64,000 nt of DNA, from the NCBI RefSeq assembly GCF_002754245.1, contig NZ_PEEX01000001.1, positions 3,018,001 to 3,082,000 of the forward strand. Reading direction: 5' to 3'. Below are positions 27,916-36,469 of the stretch, piece after piece. This stretch comes from Chryseobacterium sp. 52. GTDB lineage: Bacteria; Bacteroidota; Bacteroidia; Flavobacteriales; Weeksellaceae. The position numbers and the translations under genes were made by a program. Position 1 is the first letter of the stretch; each line of letters opens with the position of its first letter. A model generated the notes under the pieces. That model was not told the DNA's origin and ran no database searches. It saw only the letters and a list, made by a program, of their open reading frames with translations.

Positions 27916-28269
27916 ATGTTAACAATTGAAGACGCTTTTAGCTTAATTAAAAAAGAAAGAAAATTTCTAGGCAATATTCAAGAATATAAAATTAAGCTTA
28001 GTAATAGCAATAATTTTGAAAAAGAAAACTTAATAGGAGTATATAAAATCAGGCAGTATACTGCTGTGAGAGAAGGTGACGAAAAGTTATCTCAAAAAAT
28101 AGGTAATTTAATATTTAGCTTGGAAAATTATTCTAAAAGCAAACTAAGGTTTGTAAGTGTGTTAAATGAAAAATATTACGGAATGTTTTTTTTTAGTGAA
28201 TATTGGGAGGAAGTTATTGGATTTTTGGAACGTGAAATTAGTGAAGATGAATTTAAAAAACTAATTTAG
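27916..28269 (+). CDS. Unknown small protein, possible orphan immunity gene
   Basis: The 117-residue soluble protein starts MLTIEDAFSLIKKERKF and has a mixed alpha/beta composition ending GFLEREISEDEFKKLI. It follows an RHS remnant and precedes the IS remnant. It is AT-rich like the other immunity candidates. No family is recognised. Its intact frame and place suggest the last immunity gene of the array. Confidence 0.45.
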   Translation: MLTIEDAFSLIKKERKFLGNIQEYKIKLSNSNNFEKENLIGVYKIRQYTAVREGDEKLSQKIGNLIFSLENYSKSKLRFVSVLNEKYYGMFFFSEYWEEVIGFLEREISEDEFKKLI

Positions 28270-28338
28270 TATTAGAAACTAGATTTTGTTACCCTTTGAC
28301 ATGTTGGTAATGTATCAAATTTAGTGATACAGCTAATC

Positions 28339-28740
28339 TGGAGTTGCTATCTTTATTAGGACACGATTTTTATACTCTTTAACTTTAAGAGTATGAAAAA
28401 GATCAGAAAAAATTACAGTTTAGAGTTTAAGATCCATGCAGTATCTTTAAGTGAGCAGCGAGGTAATGTATTTTTAGTAGCTCAAGAATTGGGTATTTGT
28501 AAAGAAAGTTTAGTCAGTTGGAGAAACCTTCAAAGAAGGTAAACTTACTAGATCCTATAAAACAAGAGCTGTTGAGACTTCGCAAAGAACTTGAAGAAAC
28601 AAAGCTTGAGCGTAACATCATAAAAAAGGCGGTAGCATCTTCTCCAAGAGAGACCTTGGTTTAAAAACTAAAGTATTCCTGACTGAAACCCCCATTTTAC
28701 ATCTATTGTTGACTTTTTTTTAATTTTTCCTTCATTAACA
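28339..28740 (+). mobile_element. Decayed IS3-family insertion sequence (orfA part only)
   Basis: The left end TGGAGTTGCTATC (28339) is followed by orfA from ATG 28393: MKKIRKNYSLEFKIHAVSLS, an HTH of IS3-type OrfA, with VAQELGICKESLVSWR. At least two frame changes occur. The continuation LRLRKELEETKLERNIIKKA and then IFSKRDLGLKTKVFLTE is the leucine-zipper end of OrfA. OrfB (the catalytic subunit) is absent, so the element cannot move by itself. The same left end occurs alone at 22477, 24402 and 26405. Confidence 0.75.
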
Positions 28741-28850
28741 ACAGATGGAATTTATATCTATAAACCTTGGTTTTGACCTATGTATACATTGTACTGAGAA
28801 TTAAAAGCACGGCAAGAATCCATAAAAAACTCTTAAAAAGCGAAAATAAA

Positions 28851-28877
28851 AAAGCAGGAAGTCATTCTCCCTGCTTT
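28851..28877 (-). terminator. Terminator of the M28 peptidase genes
   Basis: AAAGCAGG (28851-28858) pairs with CCTGCTTT (28870-28877). The minus-strand T tract (28843-28850) follows in the direction of transcription. Confidence 0.65.
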
Positions 28878-28898
28878 CTATAATAGATGTATTCGAAT

Positions 28899-30083
28899 TT
28901 ATCTTTCGATCAGTACTTTTCTTACAGCGGTTTGACCATTAGCTGTTAAAATACCGATATAAGCCCCTGCTATAAGTCCTGAAACATTGATCTTTGTTTC
29001 GTTATTCTTTTTAATAAGCGATTTTCCTGAGAGATCTGTAATTTCAAAACTGAAATCTTTTACACCTTCGGGAAGTTCAAAACTCACCGTATCTTTAGAA
29101 GGATTAGGGTAAATTGATAAAGCCTCAAGAGACTGGTTGGAAACGCTTTCCTTTGTACCCAATACAAGAGAACTGGCAGAGGTTGCCACTGCAAAATGTT
29201 GCAGAGCTCCAACAGTTGCTTTTCCTATTTTATAAATATACACAGGATCTGTGTTTGCAAAAGTGTCATTGATGGTATGTGGATAGGTACTTCTTATCCT
29301 TTCAAAGAAACCGGTAATGATCTCACCTTTTCTTTCAAAAGGAATATAGTCCGTATCTTCTGCAGGATCTACAGCCGTCTGTAGAGGAGAGTAGAGCGTA
29401 GTACAGTTTCTAAGTTCCTGTGTTACGGCAGCAGCGGCGGCATTGTTGCTGGTTGGTCCGGCCTGATCCTGGTCACAGTATACCGTATTATTGTTATTGC
29501 CCATAACTCCACCCACCTGGTCAAGATTAAAAACCAGCTTGATATCCAATACTCTTGTCCCATTCTGGTAAGCCACATTATTCACATAATGGGTACTTCC
29601 TCTTAACCCCTGTTCTTCCCCGGAGAAATGGATAAACTTAATAGAATATTCAGTAGGAACATTTCTTAAGATCCTTGCTGCCTCTAAAATTATAGAAGTC
29701 CCGCTTCCATTATCATTGACACCCGGACCGTTAATACTGTCGAAATGACCACAGATAATCACGAATTTATTAGGATAAAGAGTTCCGGTTTTGGTAATGA
29801 CCAGGTTCTTTGAACTTGTACTCCCGAAAGTGAAAGGATCTTCCACGATCTGACTGGCAGAATACCCATAGGAAATATACTTGTTTTTGATCCAGGTCAG
29901 AGCATTGGCATTATTCACAGACCCCGTAGTTTTTATTCCTAAATTGGAAAACCCCTGAAGATTGGTGGTAATGTTGGTCTGTGAAACCTGATTCGCCCTA
30001 TCCTGATAGGCCTGAATAAAGGTCTGAGCATTAATGCTGTATGCTGCCAGGAAAACAGACATAATTGTGGTTATTTTTCTCAT
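28899..30083 (-). CDS. M28 family zinc peptidase with T9SS sorting domain (copy 1)
   Basis: The 394-residue secreted aminopeptidase-like enzyme has a signal peptide ending NAQT. The M28 domain keeps its metal ligands: GHFDS (His), NDNGSG (Asp), SGEEQG (Glu-Glu), LDQVG (Asp) and a late His in STYPHTINDTF. The last 75 residues are a T9SS type A domain (LSIYPNPSKDTVSFEL … AVRKVLIER). It would release N-terminal amino acids from peptides outside the cell. It is the last of three tandem paralogues, 78 bp after copy 2. Confidence 0.9.
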   Translation of the reverse strand: MRKITTIMSVFLAAYSINAQTFIQAYQDRANQVSQTNITTNLQGFSNLGIKTTGSVNNANALTWIKNKYISYGYSASQIVEDPFTFGSTSSKNLVITKTGTLYPNKFVIICGHFDSINGPGVNDNGSGTSIILEAARILRNVPTEYSIKFIHFSGEEQGLRGSTHYVNNVAYQNGTRVLDIKLVFNLDQVGGVMGNNNNTVYCDQDQAGPTSNNAAAAAVTQELRNCTTLYSPLQTAVDPAEDTDYIPFERKGEIITGFFERIRSTYPHTINDTFANTDPVYIYKIGKATVGALQHFAVATSASSLVLGTKESVSNQSLEALSIYPNPSKDTVSFELPEGVKDFSFEITDLSGKSLIKKNNETKINVSGLIAGAYIGILTANGQTAVRKVLIER

Positions 30084-30127
30084 ATTTTATAATTTTGGTA
30101 ATTGGTGTTAAATCTAAAAAATAAAGA

Positions 30128-30146
30128 TCCTGAGTAAAAGTCAGGA
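30128..30146 (-). terminator. Terminator after M28 copy 2
   Basis: TCCTGA (30128-30133) pairs with TCAGGA (30141-30146). The minus-strand T-rich run follows. Copy 1 may thus be partly separate in transcription. Confidence 0.5.
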
Positions 30147-30161
30147 CCTGATGAATGATTA

Positions 30162-31346
30162 TTATTTTTCAATAATTATTTTTCGCGTAATGCTGGTCCC
30201 TTCAGTTTTGACTGTACATAAATAAATTCCATTAGCTAAACGTGAAATATTTATCCGGGCTTGATTTTCTTCTTTCAACAAAGGATTTCCTGCCAGATCA
30301 GAAATTTCAACGGTAAATTCTCTTATGTTTGAATCCGGCAGTTCAACAGTCAGAATATCTTTAACCGGATTTGGATACATTTTTACAGATTCTAATGAAG
30401 TTAATGGCTTTTCTTTAGCTGCAGAAATAGCAGAAACAGTTGAAGAAGCCGTTGCAAAATGTTGCATAGCCCCTACAGCAGCTTTAGCTACTTTAAATAC
30501 ATACACAGGATCTACATTGGCAAATGTATCATTGACAGTATGCTCATTATAGCTTCTTGTATATTCATAAAAGCCTGTGATTACATATCCTTTTTGTTCA
30601 AAAGGTATATAATCGGAGGAATACGCATTGGAAATGCTGGTTTGAAGAGGAGAGTATAGAGTAGTGCATGTTGCCAATTGCTGAGTGATCGTATTGGAAG
30701 CCGCATTATTTCCTGACTGACCGCTTGTATCCCTTTCACAGATGATTTTACTGTTTACATTGCCTAGCTTACCGCCTACCTGGTCCAGATTAAAAACCAA
30801 CTTGATATCCAGTTTTTTTACACCGCTTTGGTAAGCAATATTATTGGCATAATGTGAACTTCCATATAAACCCTGTTCTTCACCGGAAAAATGGATAAAC
30901 TTGATAGAATATTCTGTAGGAACATCTTTCAAAATTCTGGCAACTTCTAAAATAACTGAAGTTCCGCTGCCATTATCATTGGTACCCGGGCCTGTAATCG
31001 TATCAAAATGCCCGCAGATAATTACATACTTATCAGGATAAAGGGTTCCTGTTTTGGTGATTACTAAATTTTTTGAGCTCGTACTTCCAAAAGTGAAAGG
31101 ATTTTCCACAATCTCGCTGGCAGAATATCCGTATGAGGTATATTTGTTTTTGATCCAGGTCAGAGCATTGGCATTATTCACAGATCCGGTAGTTTTGATC
31201 CCTAAATTGGAGAAACCCTGAAGATTGGCGGTAATATTAGTCTGGGAAACCAGGTCAGCTCTGTTTTTATAGGCCTGAATTAAGGTCTGCGAACTTACAC
31301 TGCAGGCAGCAAGCGCTGTGCATAAAATGGTAGTCAGTTTTTTCAT
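30162..31346 (-). CDS. M28 family zinc peptidase with T9SS sorting domain (copy 2)
   Basis: The 394-residue paralogue of copy 1 has the same layout: a signal peptide (CSVSSQ), then an M28 domain with GHFDT, NDNGSG, SGEEQG, LDQVG and SYNEHTVNDTF. The T9SS tail is VKMYPNPVKDILTVEL … TRKIIIEK. The catalytic residues are intact. It starts 28 bp after copy 3, with no terminator between them, so copies 3 and 2 are probably co-transcribed. Confidence 0.9.
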   Translation of the reverse strand: MKKLTTILCTALAACSVSSQTLIQAYKNRADLVSQTNITANLQGFSNLGIKTTGSVNNANALTWIKNKYTSYGYSASEIVENPFTFGSTSSKNLVITKTGTLYPDKYVIICGHFDTITGPGTNDNGSGTSVILEVARILKDVPTEYSIKFIHFSGEEQGLYGSSHYANNIAYQSGVKKLDIKLVFNLDQVGGKLGNVNSKIICERDTSGQSGNNAASNTITQQLATCTTLYSPLQTSISNAYSSDYIPFEQKGYVITGFYEYTRSYNEHTVNDTFANVDPVYVFKVAKAAVGAMQHFATASSTVSAISAAKEKPLTSLESVKMYPNPVKDILTVELPDSNIREFTVEISDLAGNPLLKEENQARINISRLANGIYLCTVKTEGTSITRKIIIEK

Positions 31347-31374
31347 ATTAAATTATATTTTGGTGTGGTTGGTG

Positions 31375-32547
31375 TTATTTTTCGATGATGATTTTTCTTG
31401 CTACACTATTTTTATCAGATTTTACAGTGACCATATACATTCCGTTCACAAGGCTGGAGGTGTTCAGCACTTTTTCATTTTCTGCATTCATGAGCAGTCT
31501 GCCATTCATATCACTGATCTCTACATTGAAATGCTTATAATCCTTTGGCATTTCAATATTCAGAACATCATGGGCCGGATTAGGATAGATTTTGATTGCT
31601 TCTAACGGATTTTCAGCAAGCACATCATCTGTACCCAAAGTCGTTGTAGCGCCTGCAAAATGCTGTAATGCCCCTACAGATGCTTTTCCAACATTAAAAA
31701 CATACGTAGGATCTATATTCGCAAAAGTATCATTTACCGTATGCTCATTATTACTTCTTACGGTTTCATAAAAACCTGTAATGATATCCCCTTTATTCTC
31801 AAATGGAATGTAATCTGAAGCATAGGCATTGGACATCACTGGCTGAAGCGGAGAGTAGAGTGTTGTACAGCTAGCCAGCTGCTGTGTCATAGCTAATGAA
31901 GCCGCATTGTTTGTGGCCTGTCCGCTCTGATCGCTTTCGCAGTTAATTTTATTGTTTACGTTTCCTATCTTTCCTCCTACCTGATCAATATTGAAGACCA
32001 CTTTCAGATTAATCTGACGCGCACTGTTCTGAAAAACAACATTATTTACATAATGAGAGCTTCCTACAAGCCCCTGTTCCTCTCCTGAAAAATGAATGAA
32101 TTTTATGGAGTAGTCTGTAGGAACATCTTTTAAAATTCTGGCAGCTTCCAGCAAAATAGAGGTTCCGCTACCATTATCACTTATTCCGGGGCCAGTTACT
32201 GTATCGTAATGCCCGCAAATAACGACATAGATGTTCGGATAGAGAGTTCCTGTTTTGGTTATAATTAAATTTTTTGAAGTGTTGCTTCCGTATGTAAAAG
32301 TATCTTCTGTAATCTGGCTTGCATTGTAGCCGTAAGATTGATATTGTGATTTAAGCCAGTTCAGTGCATTCGTATTTTCCGGAGAGCCTGTAGTTTTTAC
32401 GCCAAAACTTCCAAAACTCTGAAGATTAGCGGTTATATTAGCTTGTGAAACTTTATCAACTTTGTTTTGATAAGCCTGTATAAAATTCTGGGCCTGAAGG
32501 CTATAAGCTGATAATGAAAGAAGGAGAATAGTCGTTATTTTTTTCAC
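31375..32547 (-). CDS. M28 family zinc peptidase with T9SS sorting domain (copy 3, first in the unit)
   Basis: The 390-residue paralogue has a signal peptide ending LQAQ and metal ligands in GHYDT, SDNGSG, SGEEQG, IDQVG and NEHTVNDTF. The T9SS tail is IKIYPNPAHDVLNIEM … ARKIIIEK. It is the promoter-proximal gene of the tandem. The three copies differ mostly at surface positions, so their substrate preferences may differ. Confidence 0.9.
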   Translation of the reverse strand: MKKITTILLLSLSAYSLQAQNFIQAYQNKVDKVSQANITANLQSFGSFGVKTTGSPENTNALNWLKSQYQSYGYNASQITEDTFTYGSNTSKNLIITKTGTLYPNIYVVICGHYDTVTGPGISDNGSGTSILLEAARILKDVPTDYSIKFIHFSGEEQGLVGSSHYVNNVVFQNSARQINLKVVFNIDQVGGKIGNVNNKINCESDQSGQATNNAASLAMTQQLASCTTLYSPLQPVMSNAYASDYIPFENKGDIITGFYETVRSNNEHTVNDTFANIDPTYVFNVGKASVGALQHFAGATTTLGTDDVLAENPLEAIKIYPNPAHDVLNIEMPKDYKHFNVEISDMNGRLLMNAENEKVLNTSSLVNGMYMVTVKSDKNSVARKIIIEK

Positions 32548-32581
32548 TTTTAACTAAAGTTTTATAGATTTAATAATTCAG

Positions 32582-32589
32582 CAAATGTA
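32582..32589 (-). promoter_or_regulatory. -7 box of the M28 peptidase unit
   Basis: The minus strand reads TACATTTG, 35 bp before the copy 3 ATG. I found no well-placed -33 TTG. Confidence 0.4.
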
Positions 32590-32739
32590 GATAATAAAAA
32601 CCAATTTTATTTTATGCAAAAAGGAAAAATTCAAGGATATAAGTTTATTTTTATCAATACACTTAAAAGCATGAAATTTAATCTACTGTATGTAGTTTTT
32701 AATGAAAAAAAGAAACAATAGGACAGGCGGAAATAAAAA

Positions 32740-32762
32740 AATCCCGAGCATAGCCCGGGATT
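32740..32762 (-). terminator. Terminator of rpmI-rplT
   Basis: AATCCCG (32740-32746) pairs with CGGGATT (32756-32762), with a T-rich run downstream on the minus strand. The interval 32590-32739 shows nothing else. Confidence 0.75.
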
Positions 32763-32786
32763 ATATTGATAACAAAAAATTCTACA

Positions 32787-33131
32787 TTATTTTACTTGAT
32801 CTACAACTGCTTTGAAAGCCTCAGGGTGATTCATTGCTAAATCAGCTAAAACTTTTCTGTTAAGCTCAACGTTGTTCTTTTTAAGAGCTCCCATAAACTG
32901 AGAGTAAGACATTCCATGCTCTCTAGCACCCGCGTTGATACGAGTAATCCAAAGTGATCTGAAATTTCTCTTTTTCTCTTTTCTTCCACGGTAAGCATAT
33001 TGCATTGCTTTTTCTACCGCGTTTTTAGCTACAGTCCAAACGTTCTTTCTTCTACCGAAAAAACCTTTAGCTTGCTTAATAATTTTCTTTCTGCGAGCTC
33101 TTGAAGCTACTGCATTTACTGATCTTGGCAT
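32787..33131 (-). CDS. rplT: 50S ribosomal protein L20
   Basis: L20 binds 23S rRNA early in assembly of the large subunit. The 114-residue length is standard. The protein starts [20 protein letters not shown] and has [26 protein letters not shown] and the C-terminal [18 protein letters not shown]. It follows rpmI by 116 bp on the same strand and is closed by a terminator. Confidence 0.97.
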   Translation of the reverse strand: MPRSVNAVASRARRKKIIKQAKGFFGRRKNVWTVAKNAVEKAMQYAYRGRKEKKRNFRSLWITRINAGAREHGMSYSQFMGALKKNNVELNRKVLADLAMNHPEAFKAVVDQVK

Positions 33132-33247
33132 AATTAAATTGTTTTTTTGAAAAGGGCGGCAGTTAAACTGCTCTTAGTGGCACCATTTCAGGGTTAAATT
33201 GTTGAATTTGTTTGAATTCTTATAAACCGAATATAGATTTATAAAAA

Positions 33248-33445
33248 CTACTTAATTGCTAATTGACGTAGAACACTTTTTGTATCCACAGCTGAAACGT
33301 AAGAAGTCTGCGTAAGATTTCTCTTCTGCTTAGTTTCTTTCTTAGTTAAGATGTGGCTTTTGAAAGCATTCTTTCTTTTAATCTTCCCAGTTCCGGTAAG
33401 TTTAAAACGCTTTTTAGCACCTGATTTCGTTTTTAATTTTGGCAT
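33248..33445 (-). CDS. rpmI: 50S ribosomal protein L35
   Basis: The 65-residue basic protein [20 protein letters not shown] is a typical L35, with the conserved [15 protein letters not shown]. It is normally directly after infC, but here two unrelated genes lie in between, and rpmI appears to have its own promoter. Confidence 0.96.
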   Translation of the reverse strand: MPKLKTKSGAKKRFKLTGTGKIKRKNAFKSHILTKKETKQKRNLTQTSYVSAVDTKSVLRQLAIK

Positions 33446-33518
33446 TGTTCTGCTTTTTTATTGTTTTGTTATCAATATCTTGTCAACGATTCCTACTTTA
33501 CATAGGAATAACGGTTGG

Positions 33519-33526
33519 CAAAGATA
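33519..33526 (-). promoter_or_regulatory. -7 box of rpmI-rplT
   Basis: The minus strand reads TATCTTTG, 73 bp before the rpmI ATG and inside the 92-bp gap after the upstream membrane-protein gene. It would let rpmI-rplT be transcribed independently of infC. No -33 TTG at a good distance was found. Confidence 0.45.
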
Positions 33527-33537
33527 CAAAAAAATCA

Positions 33538-35307
33538 TCAATCTTTTCCTTCCAATACAAGACTTTCTAGTAATAGTTCTTTTTTAGGAATCATTATGAT
33601 GGTAAGCTGTCCGTTTTTCTGATAGATCTCCGTATCAACTTCTAAATTTTTCCCCAAAACATTTTTTATCTTCCAGTTTTTGGAAGGAATATCATTAAGT
33701 ATAATTTCATATCTGTTATTTATACTCATTTTTTTTAAAAGTTTCTTCTTGGTAAATAAGACTGCATTATCTTCATTGTTTCTAAATAAGTATCCGGGAA
33801 TAGTCAATTCACTGTCTGTCCGCTTTATACCTGTAGAATTCCCATAGGTATTAAAGAATAGGATATAATCTGCATCCCGATCCGATGCTGTGACTTTGAT
33901 GAAATTTTTGGTAAAGGTTTTGTTCTTTTTAAGCTGTTCCCCGATATAAAAACTTGGGGTATTTCCCACATCAAATATAACAATGTCCGGGTTTCTTGTC
34001 ATGACATAGTCTGCATCACCCAATTCATGAGCTAAAATTCCTGTTCCAAAATTGGCTGGTGGATGTCTTGGAATATAATAATCATTCAGTCCCATCATAT
34101 CTACTGTGGGCAGTTCTGAGGCATAAGGAATACATCCGGCTGCGGTAACGGCAATCAAAGTTTTGTCAGGAAAAGTATTTTTAAGAGTTGATCCAAGATT
34201 CATCCCTTTAAACTCCCATCTTTCTTCTACTGCACGATGGTTTTGTGGAATGTTATATTGAAGAAAAACATTAATGACAATGAGAATAGCGATTCCGGCT
34301 TGTAATTTATTATGTACCCAATTGGGTAAATTGAGTTTTAATCCAAGAATAATTGAGAAAATAAAAAAAATCAAAACTACATAATAGTGCCTGTAAGCCG
34401 GGAATATATCTCCGCCTACTAAAGTGATATAAGAAATCCAAGCTGCAATATTCAATAACAGATAGAATCCGAAAAGATCTTTTTTACGGATTACTAAAAT
34501 AAAAAGAGAATATAATCCCAAGAATGAAAGTACAAAAGTCCCAAGAAAAGATGAAAGTGTATAGAAGGCTCCATGTAATATGTGATGAAAGGTAATCTTT
34601 ACTTTCACTAATGCTGTATTAGGAACAAGTTCTCCATAGTAAGTGTATCTGAAAGCCAGCTGTGAGAGAAGAAACAAAGTAGGAATACATACTACAGCCA
34701 GAGTGATAGTGAGCAGATTTGTTTTAGTCTGACGATAGGTAAATAGCAGAAATCCTGCAGTTATAATAGTAAATAAAAACCCATCCGGTCTGGTTAGGGC
34801 GAGAAGACCAAGCCAAACAGACAGCAGATATATCCTCCTGAAGCTTTTAGAAGTAATAATATAAAGAACCTCAGTAAGCACTAAAGTAAGAAGAAAGCCA
34901 TACAGAGGCTGCTCTAGTCCGCCTATTGCCCAAACACTTATACACGGGGTGGTCACAAAAAGGAGGGTCGCAAAGAAAACATACTCTTTTTTTACGTGCA
35001 GCTTTCTAAAACAGTTAAGGATAACGGCTATTGTTCCTACAGAACATGCTAATCCTAAGATTCTGGCAGCCCATATCAAATCTAGGCCGGATTTACCTAA
35101 AATAGCCGTACATAAGATCCAAAATAAATTAGAGTAGCCCTCAACAGGGTGTCCATCATTCCAGTTTAAGCCTTTTCCTTCAATAAAGCGTTGCGTATAA
35201 CGCAGTGAAATTAAGCTGTCATCTGAAAAAAAAGGGTAGTAGTACGCACAGTTTAAGAAGAATATAACAACGGAAACAATAAAAATGATTCTATATCCGA
35301 ATTTCAT
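33538..35307 (-). CDS. Multi-pass membrane protein, GT-C glycosyltransferase-like
   Basis: The 589-residue protein has about ten membrane helices in its first 360 residues and a soluble C-terminal domain of about 230. FFSDDSLISLRYTQRFIEGKGL followed by GHPVEGYSNLFWIL is the first-loop signature of GT-C transferases of the AftB/LphB type, with the Asp pair (DD) as candidate catalytic residues. LTRPDGFLF is also typical. It would use a lipid-linked sugar donor on the periplasmic side. Donor and acceptor are unknown. It lies between the hydrolase gene and rpmI, breaking the usual infC-rpmI link. Confidence 0.65.
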   Translation of the reverse strand: MKFGYRIIFIVSVVIFFLNCAYYYPFFSDDSLISLRYTQRFIEGKGLNWNDGHPVEGYSNLFWILCTAILGKSGLDLIWAARILGLACSVGTIAVILNCFRKLHVKKEYVFFATLLFVTTPCISVWAIGGLEQPLYGFLLTLVLTEVLYIITSKSFRRIYLLSVWLGLLALTRPDGFLFTIITAGFLLFTYRQTKTNLLTITLAVVCIPTLFLLSQLAFRYTYYGELVPNTALVKVKITFHHILHGAFYTLSSFLGTFVLSFLGLYSLFILVIRKKDLFGFYLLLNIAAWISYITLVGGDIFPAYRHYYVVLIFFIFSIILGLKLNLPNWVHNKLQAGIAILIVINVFLQYNIPQNHRAVEERWEFKGMNLGSTLKNTFPDKTLIAVTAAGCIPYASELPTVDMMGLNDYYIPRHPPANFGTGILAHELGDADYVMTRNPDIVIFDVGNTPSFYIGEQLKKNKTFTKNFIKVTASDRDADYILFFNTYGNSTGIKRTDSELTIPGYLFRNNEDNAVLFTKKKLLKKMSINNRYEIILNDIPSKNWKIKNVLGKNLEVDTEIYQKNGQLTIIMIPKKELLLESLVLEGKD

Positions 35308-35387
35308 TATTTTTTAATTAATTCCTTCCTTTAGTATTCCGGAATATTGATTTGCAAAATAACAAAAATCAGAGGGCTAAAAAAAAT

Positions 35388-35417
35388 AAAACTGCAGACA
35401 TAGGGTATCTGCAGTTT
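35388..35417 (-). terminator. Terminator of the alpha/beta hydrolase gene
   Basis: AAACTGCAGA (35388-35397) pairs with TCTGCAGTTT (35408-35417). The T-rich run is on the minus-strand side. Confidence 0.75.
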
Positions 35418-35444
35418 ATTTTTATAATGAATAACAATTAAAAA

Positions 35445-36266
35445 CTATGATTTAAAAAAATTCAGCAGGTCTTTATTGATTGTTGCAGCTTCTGTTGTAG
35501 GCATACCGTGTGGGAAACCCGGATAAGAAATAAGTGTTCCGTTTTTAACAAGGGTCACTGCAATTTTTCCTGATATTTCAAATGGAACGATCTGATCGTC
35601 CTCACCATGCAATACCAAAACAGGGACATCCACACTTTTAAGATCTTCGGTGAAATCTGTTTCGGAGAAAGCCTTAATACAATCATAATGTGCTTTAATA
35701 GACCCCATCATTCCCTGTCTCCACCAGTTTCTGCGAATCCCTTCAGATTCTTTTGCCCCTTCTCTGTTATATCCATAGAATGCGAGAGAAAAGTCTACAA
35801 AATACTGGGGCCTTTGAGTGGCTGTATTCAGACGGATATCATCAAAAATTGACATTGGAACTCCATTCGGATTGTTCTCATTTTGAACCATAATAGGAGT
35901 TACCGCACTGATTAAAACAGCCTTTGAAGCTCTGCCATTACTGTGTTTCGCAACATATCTGATCACTTCCCCTCCTCCTGTAGAATGTCCTACATGGATG
36001 ACCTCTTTTAAATCTAATGCTGTAACGATTTCATTAACGTCAGAAGCATAAGTATCCATATTATGACCTTCTGCTGTCTGAGATGATCTTCCGTGACCTC
36101 TTCTGTCATGGGCAATTACTCTGTACCCCTGCTCTAAAAAGAAAAGCATCTGTGTATCCCAGTCGTCGCTGGATAATGGCCATCCGTGATGAAAAAATAC
36201 AGGCTGTCCTTTTCCCCAGTCTTTGTAATAAATCTCTGTTCCGTCTTTTAATGTAAGTGTATTCAT
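35445..36266 (-). CDS. Alpha/beta hydrolase, cofactor-free haloperoxidase-like
   Basis: The 273-residue cytoplasmic protein has all marks of the non-haem chloroperoxidase/esterase group. These are the oxyanion HHGWPLSSDDWD, AHDRRGHGRSS, the nucleophile elbow GHSTGGGEV, the Asp in LHGEDDQIVPF and the His in FPHGMP. Its natural substrate cannot be predicted; members act as esterases or perhydrolases. It is a single gene with its own terminator and, probably, its own promoter. Confidence 0.85.
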   Translation of the reverse strand: MNTLTLKDGTEIYYKDWGKGQPVFFHHGWPLSSDDWDTQMLFFLEQGYRVIAHDRRGHGRSSQTAEGHNMDTYASDVNEIVTALDLKEVIHVGHSTGGGEVIRYVAKHSNGRASKAVLISAVTPIMVQNENNPNGVPMSIFDDIRLNTATQRPQYFVDFSLAFYGYNREGAKESEGIRRNWWRQGMMGSIKAHYDCIKAFSETDFTEDLKSVDVPVLVLHGEDDQIVPFEISGKIAVTLVKNGTLISYPGFPHGMPTTEAATINKDLLNFFKS

Positions 36267-36327
36267 TGTTTTTTTTATTTTAAGTTATTAATAATATAAC
36301 GAATGTTAATCTTTATTGTTTGTAATA

Positions 36328-36335
36328 CAAAAGTA
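36328..36335 (-). promoter_or_regulatory. -7 box of the hydrolase gene
   Basis: The minus strand reads TACTTTTG, 61 bp upstream of the ATG. No clear -33 element was found. Confidence 0.35.
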
Positions 36336-36406
36336 TCATTATATCCTTTACTGAATATTGATCTAGGGTAATATTTAATAATAACTTAATAAATTTCAAA
36401 AACAAA

Positions 36407-36432
36407 AAAGCCTCAAAATATTTTGAGGCTTT
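36407..36432 (-). terminator. Terminator after infC
   Basis: AAAGCCTCAAAA (36407-36418) and TTTTGAGGCTTT (36421-36432) form a nearly perfect palindrome, with T-rich minus-strand sequence after it. It separates infC from the inserted genes. Confidence 0.8.
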
Positions 36433-36469
36433 ATATGATAGGAAACAGATGTTTTTACACCTGTTAAAA

